A stretch of DNA of 64,000 nt from an uncultured SAR86 cluster bacterium (GTDB taxonomy: Bacteria > Pseudomonadota > Gammaproteobacteria > Magnimaribacterales > Magnimaribacteraceae), in assembly GCA_902605935.1 (NCBI GenBank), contig CACLEI010000001.1:1-64000 (forward strand), read 5' to 3'. The notes under the pieces were generated by a model that had not been told where the DNA came from, searched no databases, and saw only the letters and a list, made by a program, of their open reading frames with translations. Positions 40,412-50,909 of this stretch are shown here, piece by piece (position 1 is the first letter of the stretch; each line of letters opens with the position of its first letter). The position numbers and the translations under genes are program-made.

Positions 40412-41191
40412 TTAACGCGCAGTTTGTCCATCATCAATTTTTATACAGGTCCCTGTAACGCACTCAGATGAAGGCGATACTAAGAACAGTAATGTAGAAT
40501 CCATTTGTTCAGGAACACAGATTCTTTTTCTAGGGAGACCTTTACTGACATCACCTATTCTTTCTAACATTTTGTCAGCCATCTCTGAATGAAATATACC
40601 AGGTGCTATAGCGTTTACATTTATGTGATGTCTAGCCCACTCTACAGCTAGAGACTCAGTCATTCTTACAATAGCCGACTTTGTAGTTGAATAAAGAACC
40701 GCTGCAGAATTAGGACCGGTATTAAAAGCCGCCATAGAAGAGATATTTACCATCCTGCCTGGTTTTTCACTTTTTATAAGTCTCCTTGCAACTTCGTTTG
40801 AGAGAAGATAAGGGCCCACTAAATTTGTGTCTATGACTCCATCAATCAAAGCTTCATCCTGTTTGATCGCCCATTGAGCATCAACCATACCGGCATTATT
40901 TATAAGCGTATTAATCAAGCCAAGTTGATTCTCAACTATATCAATGCAATTACGGATACTATCTCGATCCATTACATCTAATGGTACTACAGCGCATTCT
41001 CCACCTGCATTCCTTATTTCTTTCTCTAGTGCTTCTAATTTCTCAACTCTTCTTGCAGCTAGAGCTACCTTTGCTCCGCAGCCCGCAAGAACTTTAGAAA
41101 AACGATATCCTAAGCCTGAAGAAGCACCAGTCACTAAAGCAACTTGGCCACTAAGGTCTACAGAAAAGTTTGGTGTTGAAAATTCACTCAT
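40412..41191 (-). CDS. short-chain dehydrogenase/reductase
   Basis: VALVTGASSGLGYRFSKVLAG, NNAG, YSTTKSAIVRMTESLA; start set at MSEFS with upstream SD. Confidence 0.9.
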   Translation of the reverse strand: MSEFSTPNFSVDLSGQVALVTGASSGLGYRFSKVLAGCGAKVALAARRVEKLEALEKEIRNAGGECAVVPLDVMDRDSIRNCIDIVENQLGLINTLINNAGMVDAQWAIKQDEALIDGVIDTNLVGPYLLSNEVARRLIKSEKPGRMVNISSMAAFNTGPNSAAVLYSTTKSAIVRMTESLAVEWARHHINVNAIAPGIFHSEMADKMLERIGDVSKGLPRKRICVPEQMDSTLLFLVSPSSECVTGTCIKIDDGQTAR

Positions 41192-41310
41192 ATTTGTCCC
41201 CTTATTCTTTATTAATAGATAATTTATACGCACTAAATTATGCAAAATCTCTACTTTTAGGTACTATGTTGACTATTCCCGCCCTACTAAACAACGAAAA
41301 TACCTAAATT

Positions 41311-41928
41311 ATGAGTATACAAAATAAAATAGAGCAGGCAACTACAGTTATAAAACCCAGCAGAGAAGAAGCTGAAGAAGCCGTTAGAACCCTAATATGT
41401 TGGACTGGAGATGATCCCGACAGAGAGGGTCTCGTTGAAACTCCGAAGAGAGTCGTAAAAGCTTACGAAGAATTTTTTGAAGGATACGATATGGATCCTG
41501 AAGAGGTATTGCAAAAAACTTTTGAGGAAGTTCAAGGTTATGATGATGCGGTCATTGTCAGAAATATTAGAGTTGAGTCGCATTGTGAACACCACATCGT
41601 GCCCATTATTGGCGTAGCTCATGTTGGTTACATCCCAAATAATCGTGTTGTTGGAATAAGTAAACTTGCAAGAGTTATTGAAATTTTTGGCAAACGTCTG
41701 CAAACGCAAGAAACAATGACAGCCCAGATAGCGGATACAATCCAAAAGGTCCTAGAACCGAAAGGTGTAGCAGTAGTTGTTGATGCAAGTCACCAATGTA
41801 TGACCACTAGGGGTATCCATAAAACTGAATCAAGCACTATTACTAGCAGAATGCTAGGTGCTTTCAGGGATAATCCCGAAACTAGGTCTGAATTTATGAA
41901 TCTTATTAATAGTCCCAAGGACTTTTAA
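41311..41928 (+). CDS. folE: GTP cyclohydrolase I
   Basis: [61 protein letters not shown]. Confidence 0.95.
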   Translation: MSIQNKIEQATTVIKPSREEAEEAVRTLICWTGDDPDREGLVETPKRVVKAYEEFFEGYDMDPEEVLQKTFEEVQGYDDAVIVRNIRVESHCEHHIVPIIGVAHVGYIPNNRVVGISKLARVIEIFGKRLQTQETMTAQIADTIQKVLEPKGVAVVVDASHQCMTTRGIHKTESSTITSRMLGAFRDNPETRSEFMNLINSPKDF

Positions 41929-41931
41929 AAT

Positions 41932-41957
41932 TTAAAAAAATATATATATTTTTTTAA
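41932..41957. repeat. perfect 26-bp all-A/T palindrome
   Basis: TTAAAAAAATATATATATTTTTTTAA immediately 3' of folE. Confidence 0.8.
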
Positions 41958-42017
41958 CCATTTTTTTGGATGATTTCGATATAAATTTGCATTAATATTC
42001 AGTCAAAGGGGGATTTA

Positions 42018-43901
42018 ATGGCTATTAATACAGAAAGTTTTGATTTTGATCCTGATTATCTCAGGAAGAAGTACAGAGAAGAAAGAGATAAGCGTCTCAG
42101 ACAAGACGGTAATGAGCAATATCAAGAAGTTTCTGGGGAATTTTCTTACTTTGTTGAAGATCCTTACATTGATGATGCACTAGAAAGAGAGGCCATCAAA
42201 GATGAAATTGAGGTTGTGGTTATTGGTGGAGGTTTTGGAGGAATGCTAGCAGGCGCTAGACTAAGAGAAGCTGGCATAGATGATTTCAAAATCATAGAGA
42301 AAGGTGGCGACTTCGGCGGCACATGGTATTGGAATAGATATCCCGGAGCCTCTTGTGATATCGAGTCATACATCTACTTTCCATTACTAGAAGAAACAGG
42401 ATTCGTTCCTAAGCAGAAATATACTAATGCACCTGAAACCCTAGAATATTGCAGAGTTGTTTGTGAAAAGTTCAAACTTTATGAAAATGCACTTTTGCAA
42501 ACCGAGGTTATTTCAACAGATTGGGATGAAGAGTCATTAAGGTGGATTATTAAAACTAACAAAGGTGATGAATTAAAAGCTAGATTCGTAGTACATTCCA
42601 ATGGCCCTCTTAACAGGCCTAAACTCCCAGCCATTAAAGGTATAAATGACTATAAAGGTCATACATTTCATACTAGTAGATGGGACTATCAATACACTGG
42701 AGGATCTTCGCATGGAGATCTAACAGAGCTTAAAGATAAAAAAGTAGCAATAATCGGAACTGGGGCTACTGCAGTGCAATGCGTACCTCATCTCGGTGCA
42801 GCAGCTGAAAAACTATATGTATTCCAAAGAACTCCGTCTTCTATTGATGTAAGAAATAATCAACCAACAGACCCTGAATGGATTTCCACACAAAAACCTG
42901 GGTGGCATGATGAAAGGAGAAAGAACTTTGAAACTCTCCTCACCGGCGGAATGGTCAAGGAAGACTTAGTTTCTGATGGATGGACAGAGGCATTTAGACT
43001 TCTTTTTGGTAATCTTAGACAGCAAGCACCTTCCAAATTAAAGATGGTTGGATTTGCGCTATCAGGTATTTTTTCATCTAAAATGTATAAAGTCGGCTTT
43101 AAATCTTATATGACAGGAAAAGTTACAGAAGCTATAGACTTAAGAAATGCTATGCAAATGGCTGACTTTCAGAAAATGGAAAAAGTTAGAGCTAGAGCTG
43201 ATGCAGTCGTGGAAGATAAAGAGACTGCTGAATCACTGAAACCCTACTACAATCAATTCTGTAAGCGTCCCTGCTTTCATGATGAGTATCTCAAGACTTT
43301 CAATAACCCCAATGTTGAATTGGTGGATACTGATGGAAAAGGTCTCGAAGAAATATCTGAAAACGGCATAATATTCGAAGGTAAAGAATATGAGGTTGAT
43401 TGCATAATTTTTGCTACCGGTTTTGAAGTTGGAACTGACTATAGTAGAAGAGCGGGTTATCAGATACATGGAGTAGATGGAATGACTGTATCTAAGAAGT
43501 GGGAAAATGGACTCGCTACATTTCACGGTATGCACAGTAGAGGTTTTCCAAATTCTTTCTTTTTCGGACCAGCGCAATCAGGTTTCACAGCTACATATAC
43601 ATATTCTCTTGACGAACAAAGTATTCATTTAGCTCACATTTTGAAAACTGCAAAAGATAAAGGTGCAACCAGAATTGAAGCTTCTGAAGAAGCTGAGGAA
43701 AATTGGATCAATACCATAATCGATAAAGCTAGACTGACAGCTGATTTTCAGGAGAACTGTACTCCTGGCTATTACAATAATGAAGGTAAAGTAAATCAAA
43801 TGCCTCAAAATAACACTTACGGAGGCGGTCCCATAGAGTTCTTCGCTCTCATGGAAAAATGGAGATCTAAAGGAAATTTAGAAGGCCTCGAACTGAGCTA
43901 A
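42018..43901 (+). CDS. flavin-containing monooxygenase, type I Baeyer-Villiger-like
   Basis: VIGGGFGGMLAG, GGTWYWNRYPGASCDIESYIY, BVMO fingerprint-like YKGHTFHTSRWDY, second Rossmann VAIIGTGATAVQ. Confidence 0.92.
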   Translation: MAINTESFDFDPDYLRKKYREERDKRLRQDGNEQYQEVSGEFSYFVEDPYIDDALEREAIKDEIEVVVIGGGFGGMLAGARLREAGIDDFKIIEKGGDFGGTWYWNRYPGASCDIESYIYFPLLEETGFVPKQKYTNAPETLEYCRVVCEKFKLYENALLQTEVISTDWDEESLRWIIKTNKGDELKARFVVHSNGPLNRPKLPAIKGINDYKGHTFHTSRWDYQYTGGSSHGDLTELKDKKVAIIGTGATAVQCVPHLGAAAEKLYVFQRTPSSIDVRNNQPTDPEWISTQKPGWHDERRKNFETLLTGGMVKEDLVSDGWTEAFRLLFGNLRQQAPSKLKMVGFALSGIFSSKMYKVGFKSYMTGKVTEAIDLRNAMQMADFQKMEKVRARADAVVEDKETAESLKPYYNQFCKRPCFHDEYLKTFNNPNVELVDTDGKGLEEISENGIIFEGKEYEVDCIIFATGFEVGTDYSRRAGYQIHGVDGMTVSKKWENGLATFHGMHSRGFPNSFFFGPAQSGFTATYTYSLDEQSIHLAHILKTAKDKGATRIEASEEAEENWINTIIDKARLTADFQENCTPGYYNNEGKVNQMPQNNTYGGGPIEFFALMEKWRSKGNLEGLELS

Positions 43902-43904
43902 TTA

Positions 43905-44399
43905 TTGTATAAACTAGAAATACTCCATCACCCATACAACCCAAATGATTTAGAGGAAATATTTGTTATTAATCAGGCTAATATCCCTGAAGTTGGTAAT
44001 ATTGATAACATCGATAGGCTTAAACGTTTAATCGATTGGAGCTGTCATTTAATAGTTGCAAAAGACGAGGAAATAGTTGGATTTATCATCCTGATGAGAG
44101 AAAATCAGAGTTACGAATCTCTCAATTATGAATTCTTTAATTCTCAAGGATATCCTTTTTTGTACGTTGATAGAATTGCAATTAAAGAGGAACATCGACG
44201 TAAAGGATTGGGACAGATGATTTACTCAAAGACTATTGAGATAGCTAAAAATTTAAACTTACCGACATGTTGTGAAGTTAATACCCTGCCAAAAAATGAA
44301 CCTTCCTTAGCTTTTCATTATTCATTTGGTTTTGAAGATGTTGGTACTAAGGACTATGAAGACCATAGCGTAGTTTATCTTAGGAAATCTCCTAATTAA
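43905..44399 (+). CDS. GNAT family N-acetyltransferase
   Basis: LYVDRIAIKEEHRRKGLGQMIYSKTIEIAK; TTG start. Confidence 0.85.
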   Translation: MYKLEILHHPYNPNDLEEIFVINQANIPEVGNIDNIDRLKRLIDWSCHLIVAKDEEIVGFIILMRENQSYESLNYEFFNSQGYPFLYVDRIAIKEEHRRKGLGQMIYSKTIEIAKNLNLPTCCEVNTLPKNEPSLAFHYSFGFEDVGTKDYEDHSVVYLRKSPN

Positions 44400-45261
44400 G
44401 GTCATCCTTGAAAAAATTAATCAAACCAACACCTGTAATTATTAGAAGGCAACCAACTAGCATTGTGTAAGTTATTGCCTCATTTAAAAAAAGATTAGCC
44501 CACAACATTCCAGAAACAGGCACAATAAGCACAACAGTCGAAGCCTTGACCGGCCCTACTCTCTTTATCAATATTACATAACCCATGTAAGCCAAGCCAG
44601 TACATAAAAAGCCTAAAAGAAAGACACTCAAAAGAACTTCATTTTGATGACTGAAATGTAATCCACTTTCTAAAAACGTAAAGGGAAAAACAAGGAAAGT
44701 TGCTACCAGTAAAGTCATAGAAGCTAAATAAGTTGCATCAATTTCTTTAGTAGTAAATATATAGTTAGAGCTGAAAGCATAAAAGAAAGATGCCAAAAGA
44801 CAGAGTACAAGCGCAAATAATGAAAATTCTAAAGATTCATATCCGACAAATATAAACAAACCAACCATGCCTATAAATATGCCGAGCAATTGAGTGAAAT
44901 TAGAGCTTAATTTTAACCAAAGACTGGCAATAATGAAGGCAAATAGAGGAGTTGTACCATTCAGAACAGACATAGTGCCTGCATTCAAATCGATTGCTGC
45001 TCTAGAAAAAAGATAAAAAGGTACAGAGGCATTAATACAAGCTAAAAAGAGAATAGAAGGAAAATCTTCTCTGATATTTTGAAGATGCTGTCTAGTAATA
45101 AAGAATGGACTTAGTATCAATGAGGCTATCAATAATCTAGAGAAAACTAAAGTTATAGGACCAACTTCTGGTGCAGAAACCTTTATAAAAAGAAAAGACG
45201 ACCCCCATGCGATGCCAATTGCAATAATTAAAGACCAGTCAATAACTGCACTTTTATACAT
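44392..45261 (-). CDS. DMT/EamA family transporter
   Basis: 10-TM EamA-type repeat structure; GIAWGSSFLFIKVSAPEVGPITLVFSRLL. Confidence 0.9.
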   Translation of the reverse strand: MYKSAVIDWSLIIAIGIAWGSSFLFIKVSAPEVGPITLVFSRLLIASLILSPFFITRQHLQNIREDFPSILFLACINASVPFYLFSRAAIDLNAGTMSVLNGTTPLFAFIIASLWLKLSSNFTQLLGIFIGMVGLFIFVGYESLEFSLFALVLCLLASFFYAFSSNYIFTTKEIDATYLASMTLLVATFLVFPFTFLESGLHFSHQNEVLLSVFLLGFLCTGLAYMGYVILIKRVGPVKASTVVLIVPVSGMLWANLFLNEAITYTMLVGCLLIITGVGLINFFKDDLN

Positions 45262-45292
45262 TTATAAAATTAATTTTTCTTACTAAAGAATC

Positions 45293-46159
45293 CTAGTAAG
45301 GTCGATCTCCAATGATAGTAACTCTTTCAACCTTTCTGACATTTGGCCAATAATCAGAATTTGCATAATGCTGGCATGCTCGATTATCCCAAAAAGCTAT
45401 TGAATTATCTTGCCAAGCAAACCGGCACTGGTATTCAGGTATAGAAGCTCGTGAATATAAGAAATTTAACATCTGCTGAGATTCTTCAGGATCCCAGTCT
45501 TTAATGTATTGGGTAAAGGCAGCATTTACATAGATAACCTTCTTTTTTGTATCTGGATGAGTTCTTATAACTGGATGCTCTGGCATGGGATATTGTTTAT
45601 TGAAGGCTTCTATCTCTTCGTCAGATTTACCCTCTTTAATGAGCCTATTTCTAAAATTTGCAAAATCATGAACTGCTATAGCACCTTCGAGTTTCTCTTT
45701 AATTTCTTCACTAAGATTATCGTAAGCTGCATACATATCTGCAAATAATGTATCTCCTCCATGTTCTGGTTTTTCTATCATTCTTAAAACTGAACCTAAA
45801 GAAGGTTCCATCCTCCAAGTAACATCTGAGTGCCATGTGTTCTCTCTTCCTTTACTTTTTTCATTGTGAGTTATGACCAATACTTCTGGAAAACTTTCTT
45901 TTTTTGGAGCAAAAGGATGAATTTCTAATTCGCCAAAATTTTTTGAAAAGTTAATATGTTGTTCTGTAGAGATATCCTGATCTCTAAAAAAAATAACTTT
46001 ATAAACTAATAGTGCTTCATAAATTAAGGCTTTTGTCTCTTCTTCAAGAGTCTTGGATAAATCGACGCCGAGAATTTCTCCTCCTATTGTTGGACTCAAC
46101 CTATTAACTATGAAAGGTAAGTTTCTTTGTTCAAAAGTATCTGGATTAAAGTCATTCAT
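45293..46159 (-). CDS. TauD/TfdA family 2-oxoglutarate-dependent dioxygenase
   Basis: HSDVTWRMEPSLGSVLRM (HXD), GDTLFADMYAAYDNL, FWDNRACQHYANSDYWP; start set at MNDFNP. Confidence 0.9.
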   Translation of the reverse strand: MNDFNPDTFEQRNLPFIVNRLSPTIGGEILGVDLSKTLEEETKALIYEALLVYKVIFFRDQDISTEQHINFSKNFGELEIHPFAPKKESFPEVLVITHNEKSKGRENTWHSDVTWRMEPSLGSVLRMIEKPEHGGDTLFADMYAAYDNLSEEIKEKLEGAIAVHDFANFRNRLIKEGKSDEEIEAFNKQYPMPEHPVIRTHPDTKKKVIYVNAAFTQYIKDWDPEESQQMLNFLYSRASIPEYQCRFAWQDNSIAFWDNRACQHYANSDYWPNVRKVERVTIIGDRPY

Positions 46160-46583
46160 AATTTTCTCCCTGTTCATAATCATCAACAAGCTTTCTTATC
46201 TTGTCAATCTGAAGTTTAGGTTCATCATCAGAATAAGGCAGCATATTCTGAAATGTCCAAACTGGATTAGGCCATGCATCATCATCTATATAACGCGCGA
46301 TGACATGGGTATGTAGCTGAGGTACAAGGTTTCCTAGACTAGCGACATTCATTTTATGAGCACTAAAAATTTCAGACATATGTCTTGAAATGTAATTGCA
46401 CTCAGCTTGATAAGCAATCTGCTGCTTGCTATCAAGATCAAAAAGTTCACTGACTCCTGAAATTTTTGGAACTAGTATTGCCCATGGAAAATTTGAAACA
46501 TTCATTAGTAAAACCCTAGACAAAGGAAGTTCCCCTATCAAAAATGTATCTGTTTCGAGCCTCTGGTCTAATTTAAAATCCAA
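46152..46583 (-). CDS. HIT family protein
   Basis: NLVPQLHTHVIAR histidine triad-like motif. Confidence 0.85.
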   Translation of the reverse strand: MDFKLDQRLETDTFLIGELPLSRVLLMNVSNFPWAILVPKISGVSELFDLDSKQQIAYQAECNYISRHMSEIFSAHKMNVASLGNLVPQLHTHVIARYIDDDAWPNPVWTFQNMLPYSDDEPKLQIDKIRKLVDDYEQGENYE

Positions 46584-46589
46584 AGCTAT

Positions 46590-48155
46590 CTATGAGACAT
46601 TTCTTTCTTTGCCTTCCCAATAAGGTGCTCTTAAATCCTTTCTAAGGATTTTCCCAGAGGGGTTCCTTGGCAATTCGTTAATATGCTCTACAGTTTTAGG
46701 ACATTTATATCCAGCTATTTGTGTCCTGACGTAAGAAATTACCTCAGCTTCATCAAGAGGTTCTCCTTCAGTCTGAACAATAAAAGCTTTAGTAGCTTCA
46801 CCCCATTTATCATCAGGTATTCCAATAACTGCTGCATCTGCAATTTGCGGATGACTGAGCAGAGCATTTTCAACCTCAGCTGGATAAATGTTTTCTCCTC
46901 CTGAGACAATCATATCTTTTACTCTGTCGTGTATATATAAAAAACCTTCATCATCAAAATAACCCACATCTCCTGAATAGAACCAACCATCTTTTATAGC
47001 TTCCGCCGTTGCTTCTGGTCTATTCCAATAACCTTTCATGTTTAATTCAGATTTGATTATCACTTCCCCTACCTCGCCAACTGGCACGTCATTGTCGTCA
47101 GAGTCCACAACTCTCAAACCGACACCCTTTGCTGCCTTACCACAAGATCTTAACTTTCCTCTAGAGATTTCATGATCTTCAGGATATAAAAAAGTTATTG
47201 CTCCATTAGTCTCAGTAAGTCCATAAACTTGCCAAAAGTTACATTTCATTAAATCCATAGCTTTTAGAAGTGTGTCGTCAGTTATTGGGGACGCACCATA
47301 AATAACCGTTTCTAAGGATGAAAAGTCAGTATTAGCTGATTCAGGATGTTGAATTAAGAACAGTATCACTGCAGGCACAAAGATAGTATGTTGTATCTTC
47401 TCTTGTTCTATTAGCTTGAGAATCAAACTTGGATCTACCTCAGGGATGATGATACTTTTAGCCCCAGTCACCATACCAGCTATGCCCATGTTAGTTCCGG
47501 CGACATGGAAGATAGGCATGCAAACAAGATTTACACCACCTTCTTCTATATCCCTATACATGGCTTCTTCATTCACTATGAAACAAGCGCTAAAGTTATC
47601 ATTCGTTAATTGAACTCCCTTAGGATGTCCAGTAGTGCCTGAGGTGTACAGTTGTATAACATCATCATTGCCATTACTCTCCAACATTGGATCCTTATCC
47701 TCAAACGAATCTCTCCAACTGGTAAAATCTTGCCATTTGTCGTGATTTCCTCCAACTGTGATAATTTTCTTAACTGTCGGAATTTCATCTATTATTTCCT
47801 CAATTAATCCAAAAAACTCCGGTCCTACAAATAGAACTTCACTTTGGGAATCATTCAAGATGAAGGCAACTTCGGGAGGAGCAAGTCTCCAATTGACTCC
47901 AACTGTTACGGTTCTTGATTTGAAAGTTCCATACATAAATTCAAAAAAGATGTCAGAGTTTTTACCTAAGTAAGCAACTCTTGAATCAGGTTTACAACCC
48001 TCTTTTATCAATCCTTGAGCAACCTTATTAGAAAAACTATCTAATTCCTTAAAAGTTGTTTCTTTATCTTCAAATTTATGAGCTATCTGCTCGCCAGACT
48101 TTTCGACTCTCCATCGAAAAATTTCAACCATTGTTTTTTCATACGGTATTTCCAT
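46590..48155 (-). CDS. acyl-CoA synthetase (AMP-binding)
   Basis: LYTSGTTGHPKGVQLTNDN, QVYGLTETNGAITFL, DRVKDMIVSGGENIYPAEVE. Confidence 0.92.
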   Translation of the reverse strand: MEIPYEKTMVEIFRWRVEKSGEQIAHKFEDKETTFKELDSFSNKVAQGLIKEGCKPDSRVAYLGKNSDIFFEFMYGTFKSRTVTVGVNWRLAPPEVAFILNDSQSEVLFVGPEFFGLIEEIIDEIPTVKKIITVGGNHDKWQDFTSWRDSFEDKDPMLESNGNDDVIQLYTSGTTGHPKGVQLTNDNFSACFIVNEEAMYRDIEEGGVNLVCMPIFHVAGTNMGIAGMVTGAKSIIIPEVDPSLILKLIEQEKIQHTIFVPAVILFLIQHPESANTDFSSLETVIYGASPITDDTLLKAMDLMKCNFWQVYGLTETNGAITFLYPEDHEISRGKLRSCGKAAKGVGLRVVDSDDNDVPVGEVGEVIIKSELNMKGYWNRPEATAEAIKDGWFYSGDVGYFDDEGFLYIHDRVKDMIVSGGENIYPAEVENALLSHPQIADAAVIGIPDDKWGEATKAFIVQTEGEPLDEAEVISYVRTQIAGYKCPKTVEHINELPRNPSGKILRKDLRAPYWEGKERNVS

Positions 48156-48164
48156 TTTTCTCTC

Positions 48165-48752
48165 CTATATCCAACCTAAAGGTTTAAGCTTATCATTTAC
48201 GAAACTCTCAGGAACCTCTTCTAAAGCTGTACCTAGAGTATCGTTCCACCTATTCAAAAATCCAAATAGAGAAATTACAGAAACAATATCGACAATCTCC
48301 TTTTTGGAATAGTACTTACTTAAGTTATCAAAATGCTCTTGATTAGAGTTATTTGGTACCTTTCCAGCTGCAAAAGCTAAATCGAGTAAAGCTTTTTCTG
48401 AGTTACTAAATTCCTCACTATCCGAATAGTTAAGAATATCAGCAATTTTCTTTTCTTCAATGCCAGCCCTTTCCGCGCCATGTGATGTATGTGCTTGACA
48501 GTATTTGCATCCAGCGGACAAGCTTGATGCCAAAGCAATCAATTGTTTGGTACCCGCATCAAGGCCATCTGATTGAAAAACGGCACCTGCTAAACCTGAA
48601 AATGCCTTCAGTAATTCTGGTCTTTCGGACATTGTTAAGTGGGCATTTGGTAAATATCCCATAAAAGACTCTACCATCTTGAAAAGCTCTTCAAATTCTT
48701 CAAGGCTCTTTCTATCTGTATCACCTATAAACGTTGTTTGTATTTTTTCCAT
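48165..48752 (-). CDS. carboxymuconolactone decarboxylase / peroxidase-related family protein
   Basis: SAGCKYCQAHTSHGAERAGIEE (CXXC...H motif). Confidence 0.85.
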   Translation of the reverse strand: MEKIQTTFIGDTDRKSLEEFEELFKMVESFMGYLPNAHLTMSERPELLKAFSGLAGAVFQSDGLDAGTKQLIALASSLSAGCKYCQAHTSHGAERAGIEEKKIADILNYSDSEEFSNSEKALLDLAFAAGKVPNNSNQEHFDNLSKYYSKKEIVDIVSVISLFGFLNRWNDTLGTALEEVPESFVNDKLKPLGWI

Positions 48753-48778
48753 ATTTCTTTGAAATCCTAATCTTTATC

Positions 48779-49069
48779 TCAACTTGAATTCTCTATTGAC
48801 TCTAGCTCTCTAAATTCATGTTCTATGGATAAATCTATCAACTTCCTCCATAAAGGTTCTGAAATGGAAGAACTTAGTCCACAAGATTCTCCAAAACTAG
48901 TTACTTTAGATATTACATCCTCTATTCTTTGTTTATCAATTATCAAGTTTTTATCATTTTTAACTAAAGCAGCCATTTCAATACACTTTTGTCTTCTTGC
49001 AAGTAATAAGACGAGTTCTTTGTCGAGAAGATCTATTTCCTCCCTTACCTCTTTCATAGTGATGGTCAT
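48779..49069 (-). CDS. chorismate mutase, AroQ type
   Basis: VREEIDLLDKELVLLLARRQKCIEMAALVK, WRKLIDLSIEHE. Confidence 0.85.
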   Translation of the reverse strand: MTITMKEVREEIDLLDKELVLLLARRQKCIEMAALVKNDKNLIIDKQRIEDVISKVTSFGESCGLSSSISEPLWRKLIDLSIEHEFRELESIENSS

Positions 49070-49147
49070 AATTTTTTTGTTTTTATTAATAATAGATTAT
49101 ATTACTTATTTATCAGCTTAAAGAATATATGAATATTGACTTGATTT

Positions 49148-50320
49148 ATGAAAATTATTAAAGAATTAGAAGATTTACAGCCGGAGATGCAAAATTGGAG
49201 AAGAGATATACACGCTCACCCAGAAATAGCTTTTGAAGAGCACAGAACCGCAAAAATTGTTGCGGATAAATTAGAGAGTTTTGGTATAGAAGTTGAGACA
49301 GGAATAGCTGGCACAGGAGTTGTAGGCACTCTAAAAAAAGGTAAAGGTAATAGATCGATAGGTTTGAGAGCTGATCTAGATGCTCTTTTAATCCATGAAA
49401 CTAATGATTTTGAACATAAGTCACAAACACCTGGAAAAATGCACGCCTGTGGCCATGACGGACATACAACAATGTTATTGGGTGCTGCTAAATATTTAGC
49501 AGAAAAAGGTAATTTTGATGGAACTATAAATTTTATTTTTCAACCTGCTGAAGAGAATGAAGGGGGAGGAAAGGTTATGGTAGATGATGGTCTTTTTGAG
49601 AAGTATCCTGTAGAAGCTGTTTTTGGTATGCATAATATCCCTGGTATGCCTGTAGGTTCATTTGCAGTTAAGCCTGGACCTTTCATGGCATCCTTTGATA
49701 TTTTTAACTTAAAAATTATAGGTAAAGGTGGTCATGCTGCAATGCCTCAAACAACAATCGATCCGATAATAATTGGAACTAAAATTGTTGATGCTTATCA
49801 ATCTATTGTAAGCAGGTATATAGATCCTCAAGAACCAGTGGTTCTAAGTGTGACTCAATTCCATGGAGGAGATGCATATAATGTAATTCCAAATGAAATT
49901 GAAATTAAAGGCACTGTGAGATGTTTCTCAACAAAAGTTCAAGCTTCCATAGAAAAACAAATGGAAAATTTAACGTCTTCAATTTGCTCTGCTTATGGTG
50001 CCACATATGAATTCGAATATCAGCATAGGTATCCTCCAACAATAAATAGCGCTGAAGAAGTCGAAATTTCCTTAAAAGTGATGAAAGAAATCTCTGATGA
50101 GAACATGATCAATAAATCGCCTTCACCAAGTATGGGATCAGAAGATTTTGCCTTTATGCTTCAAGAGAAGCCAGGTAGCTATATTTGGATTGGAAATGGA
50201 GATGGAGAAGGATCTTGTATGCTTCATAATCCTGGTTATGACTTTAATGATCAAATATTGCCTATTGGAGCGACGTACTGGGTAAATATGGCTGAAGAGA
50301 TTCTATCTCCAATAAATTAA
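49148..50320 (+). CDS. M20 amidohydrolase (hippurate hydrolase-like)
   Basis: RRDIHAHPEIAFEEHRTA, GLRADLDALLIHE, MHACGHDGHTTMLLGAAK. Confidence 0.93.
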   Translation: MKIIKELEDLQPEMQNWRRDIHAHPEIAFEEHRTAKIVADKLESFGIEVETGIAGTGVVGTLKKGKGNRSIGLRADLDALLIHETNDFEHKSQTPGKMHACGHDGHTTMLLGAAKYLAEKGNFDGTINFIFQPAEENEGGGKVMVDDGLFEKYPVEAVFGMHNIPGMPVGSFAVKPGPFMASFDIFNLKIIGKGGHAAMPQTTIDPIIIGTKIVDAYQSIVSRYIDPQEPVVLSVTQFHGGDAYNVIPNEIEIKGTVRCFSTKVQASIEKQMENLTSSICSAYGATYEFEYQHRYPPTINSAEEVEISLKVMKEISDENMINKSPSPSMGSEDFAFMLQEKPGSYIWIGNGDGEGSCMLHNPGYDFNDQILPIGATYWVNMAEEILSPIN

Positions 50321-50763
50321 TTTTCATTCTCCTTTCTTAAAGGGTTTTGACCATAGGCATTGTTGGGCCCTCCGGCTTCACACATAAAATAAATATACGC
50401 AAAAAGAGTGAAAATTGACAGGAAGCCTAAAGATTGTGGAAGAAAAATAGGTACTATTTGAAGAGTAAAATACCACCAACCTGACTTGCCGATATCATGA
50501 AACCTCCTGATAGATAGAGATATCTGTGGGATAGCTGTTACCAGGATGGCATAACCAATTGATGAGTTGAAAAAGACCTGTAGGAAATTTTCCTCATTGA
50601 GTGACGATAATTTACTTTCTAAATTTTCAGCAGTGAAATTTAATACCAGAAGACAAAGCATTATAGAAAATAGAAAGAACCACCAAAATTCAGATCTAGA
50701 AGATCTTCCTTTAAAGTCAAGACATCTCAAGTAGCCTGAAATTACTGAATCGAAAAATCTCAT
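50317..50763 (-). CDS. DUF805 membrane protein
   Basis: DFKGRSSRSEFWWFFLF, IRRFHDIGKSGWWYF. Confidence 0.9.
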   Translation of the reverse strand: MRFFDSVISGYLRCLDFKGRSSRSEFWWFFLFSIMLCLLVLNFTAENLESKLSSLNEENFLQVFFNSSIGYAILVTAIPQISLSIRRFHDIGKSGWWYFTLQIVPIFLPQSLGFLSIFTLFAYIYFMCEAGGPNNAYGQNPLRKENEN

Positions 50764-50787
50764 TTCATTAGATATAAATAAGAAGGT

Positions 50788-50862
50788 TGGTAGCCCGTAG
50801 GAGAATCGAACTCCTGTTGCCTGGATGAAAACCAGATGTCCTAACCACTAGACGAACGGGCC
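50788..50862 (-). tRNA. tRNA-Glu (TTC), CCA encoded
   Basis: GGCCCGT/ACGGGCT acceptor stem, anticodon stem-loop TCTGG-TTTTCAT-CCAGG, T-arm GGAGTTCGATTCTCC. Confidence 0.95.
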
Positions 50863-50909
50863 GAAAGATCGCATTGTATGGAGGGTAAGCTTCAAGGTCA
50901 AATGTAATT

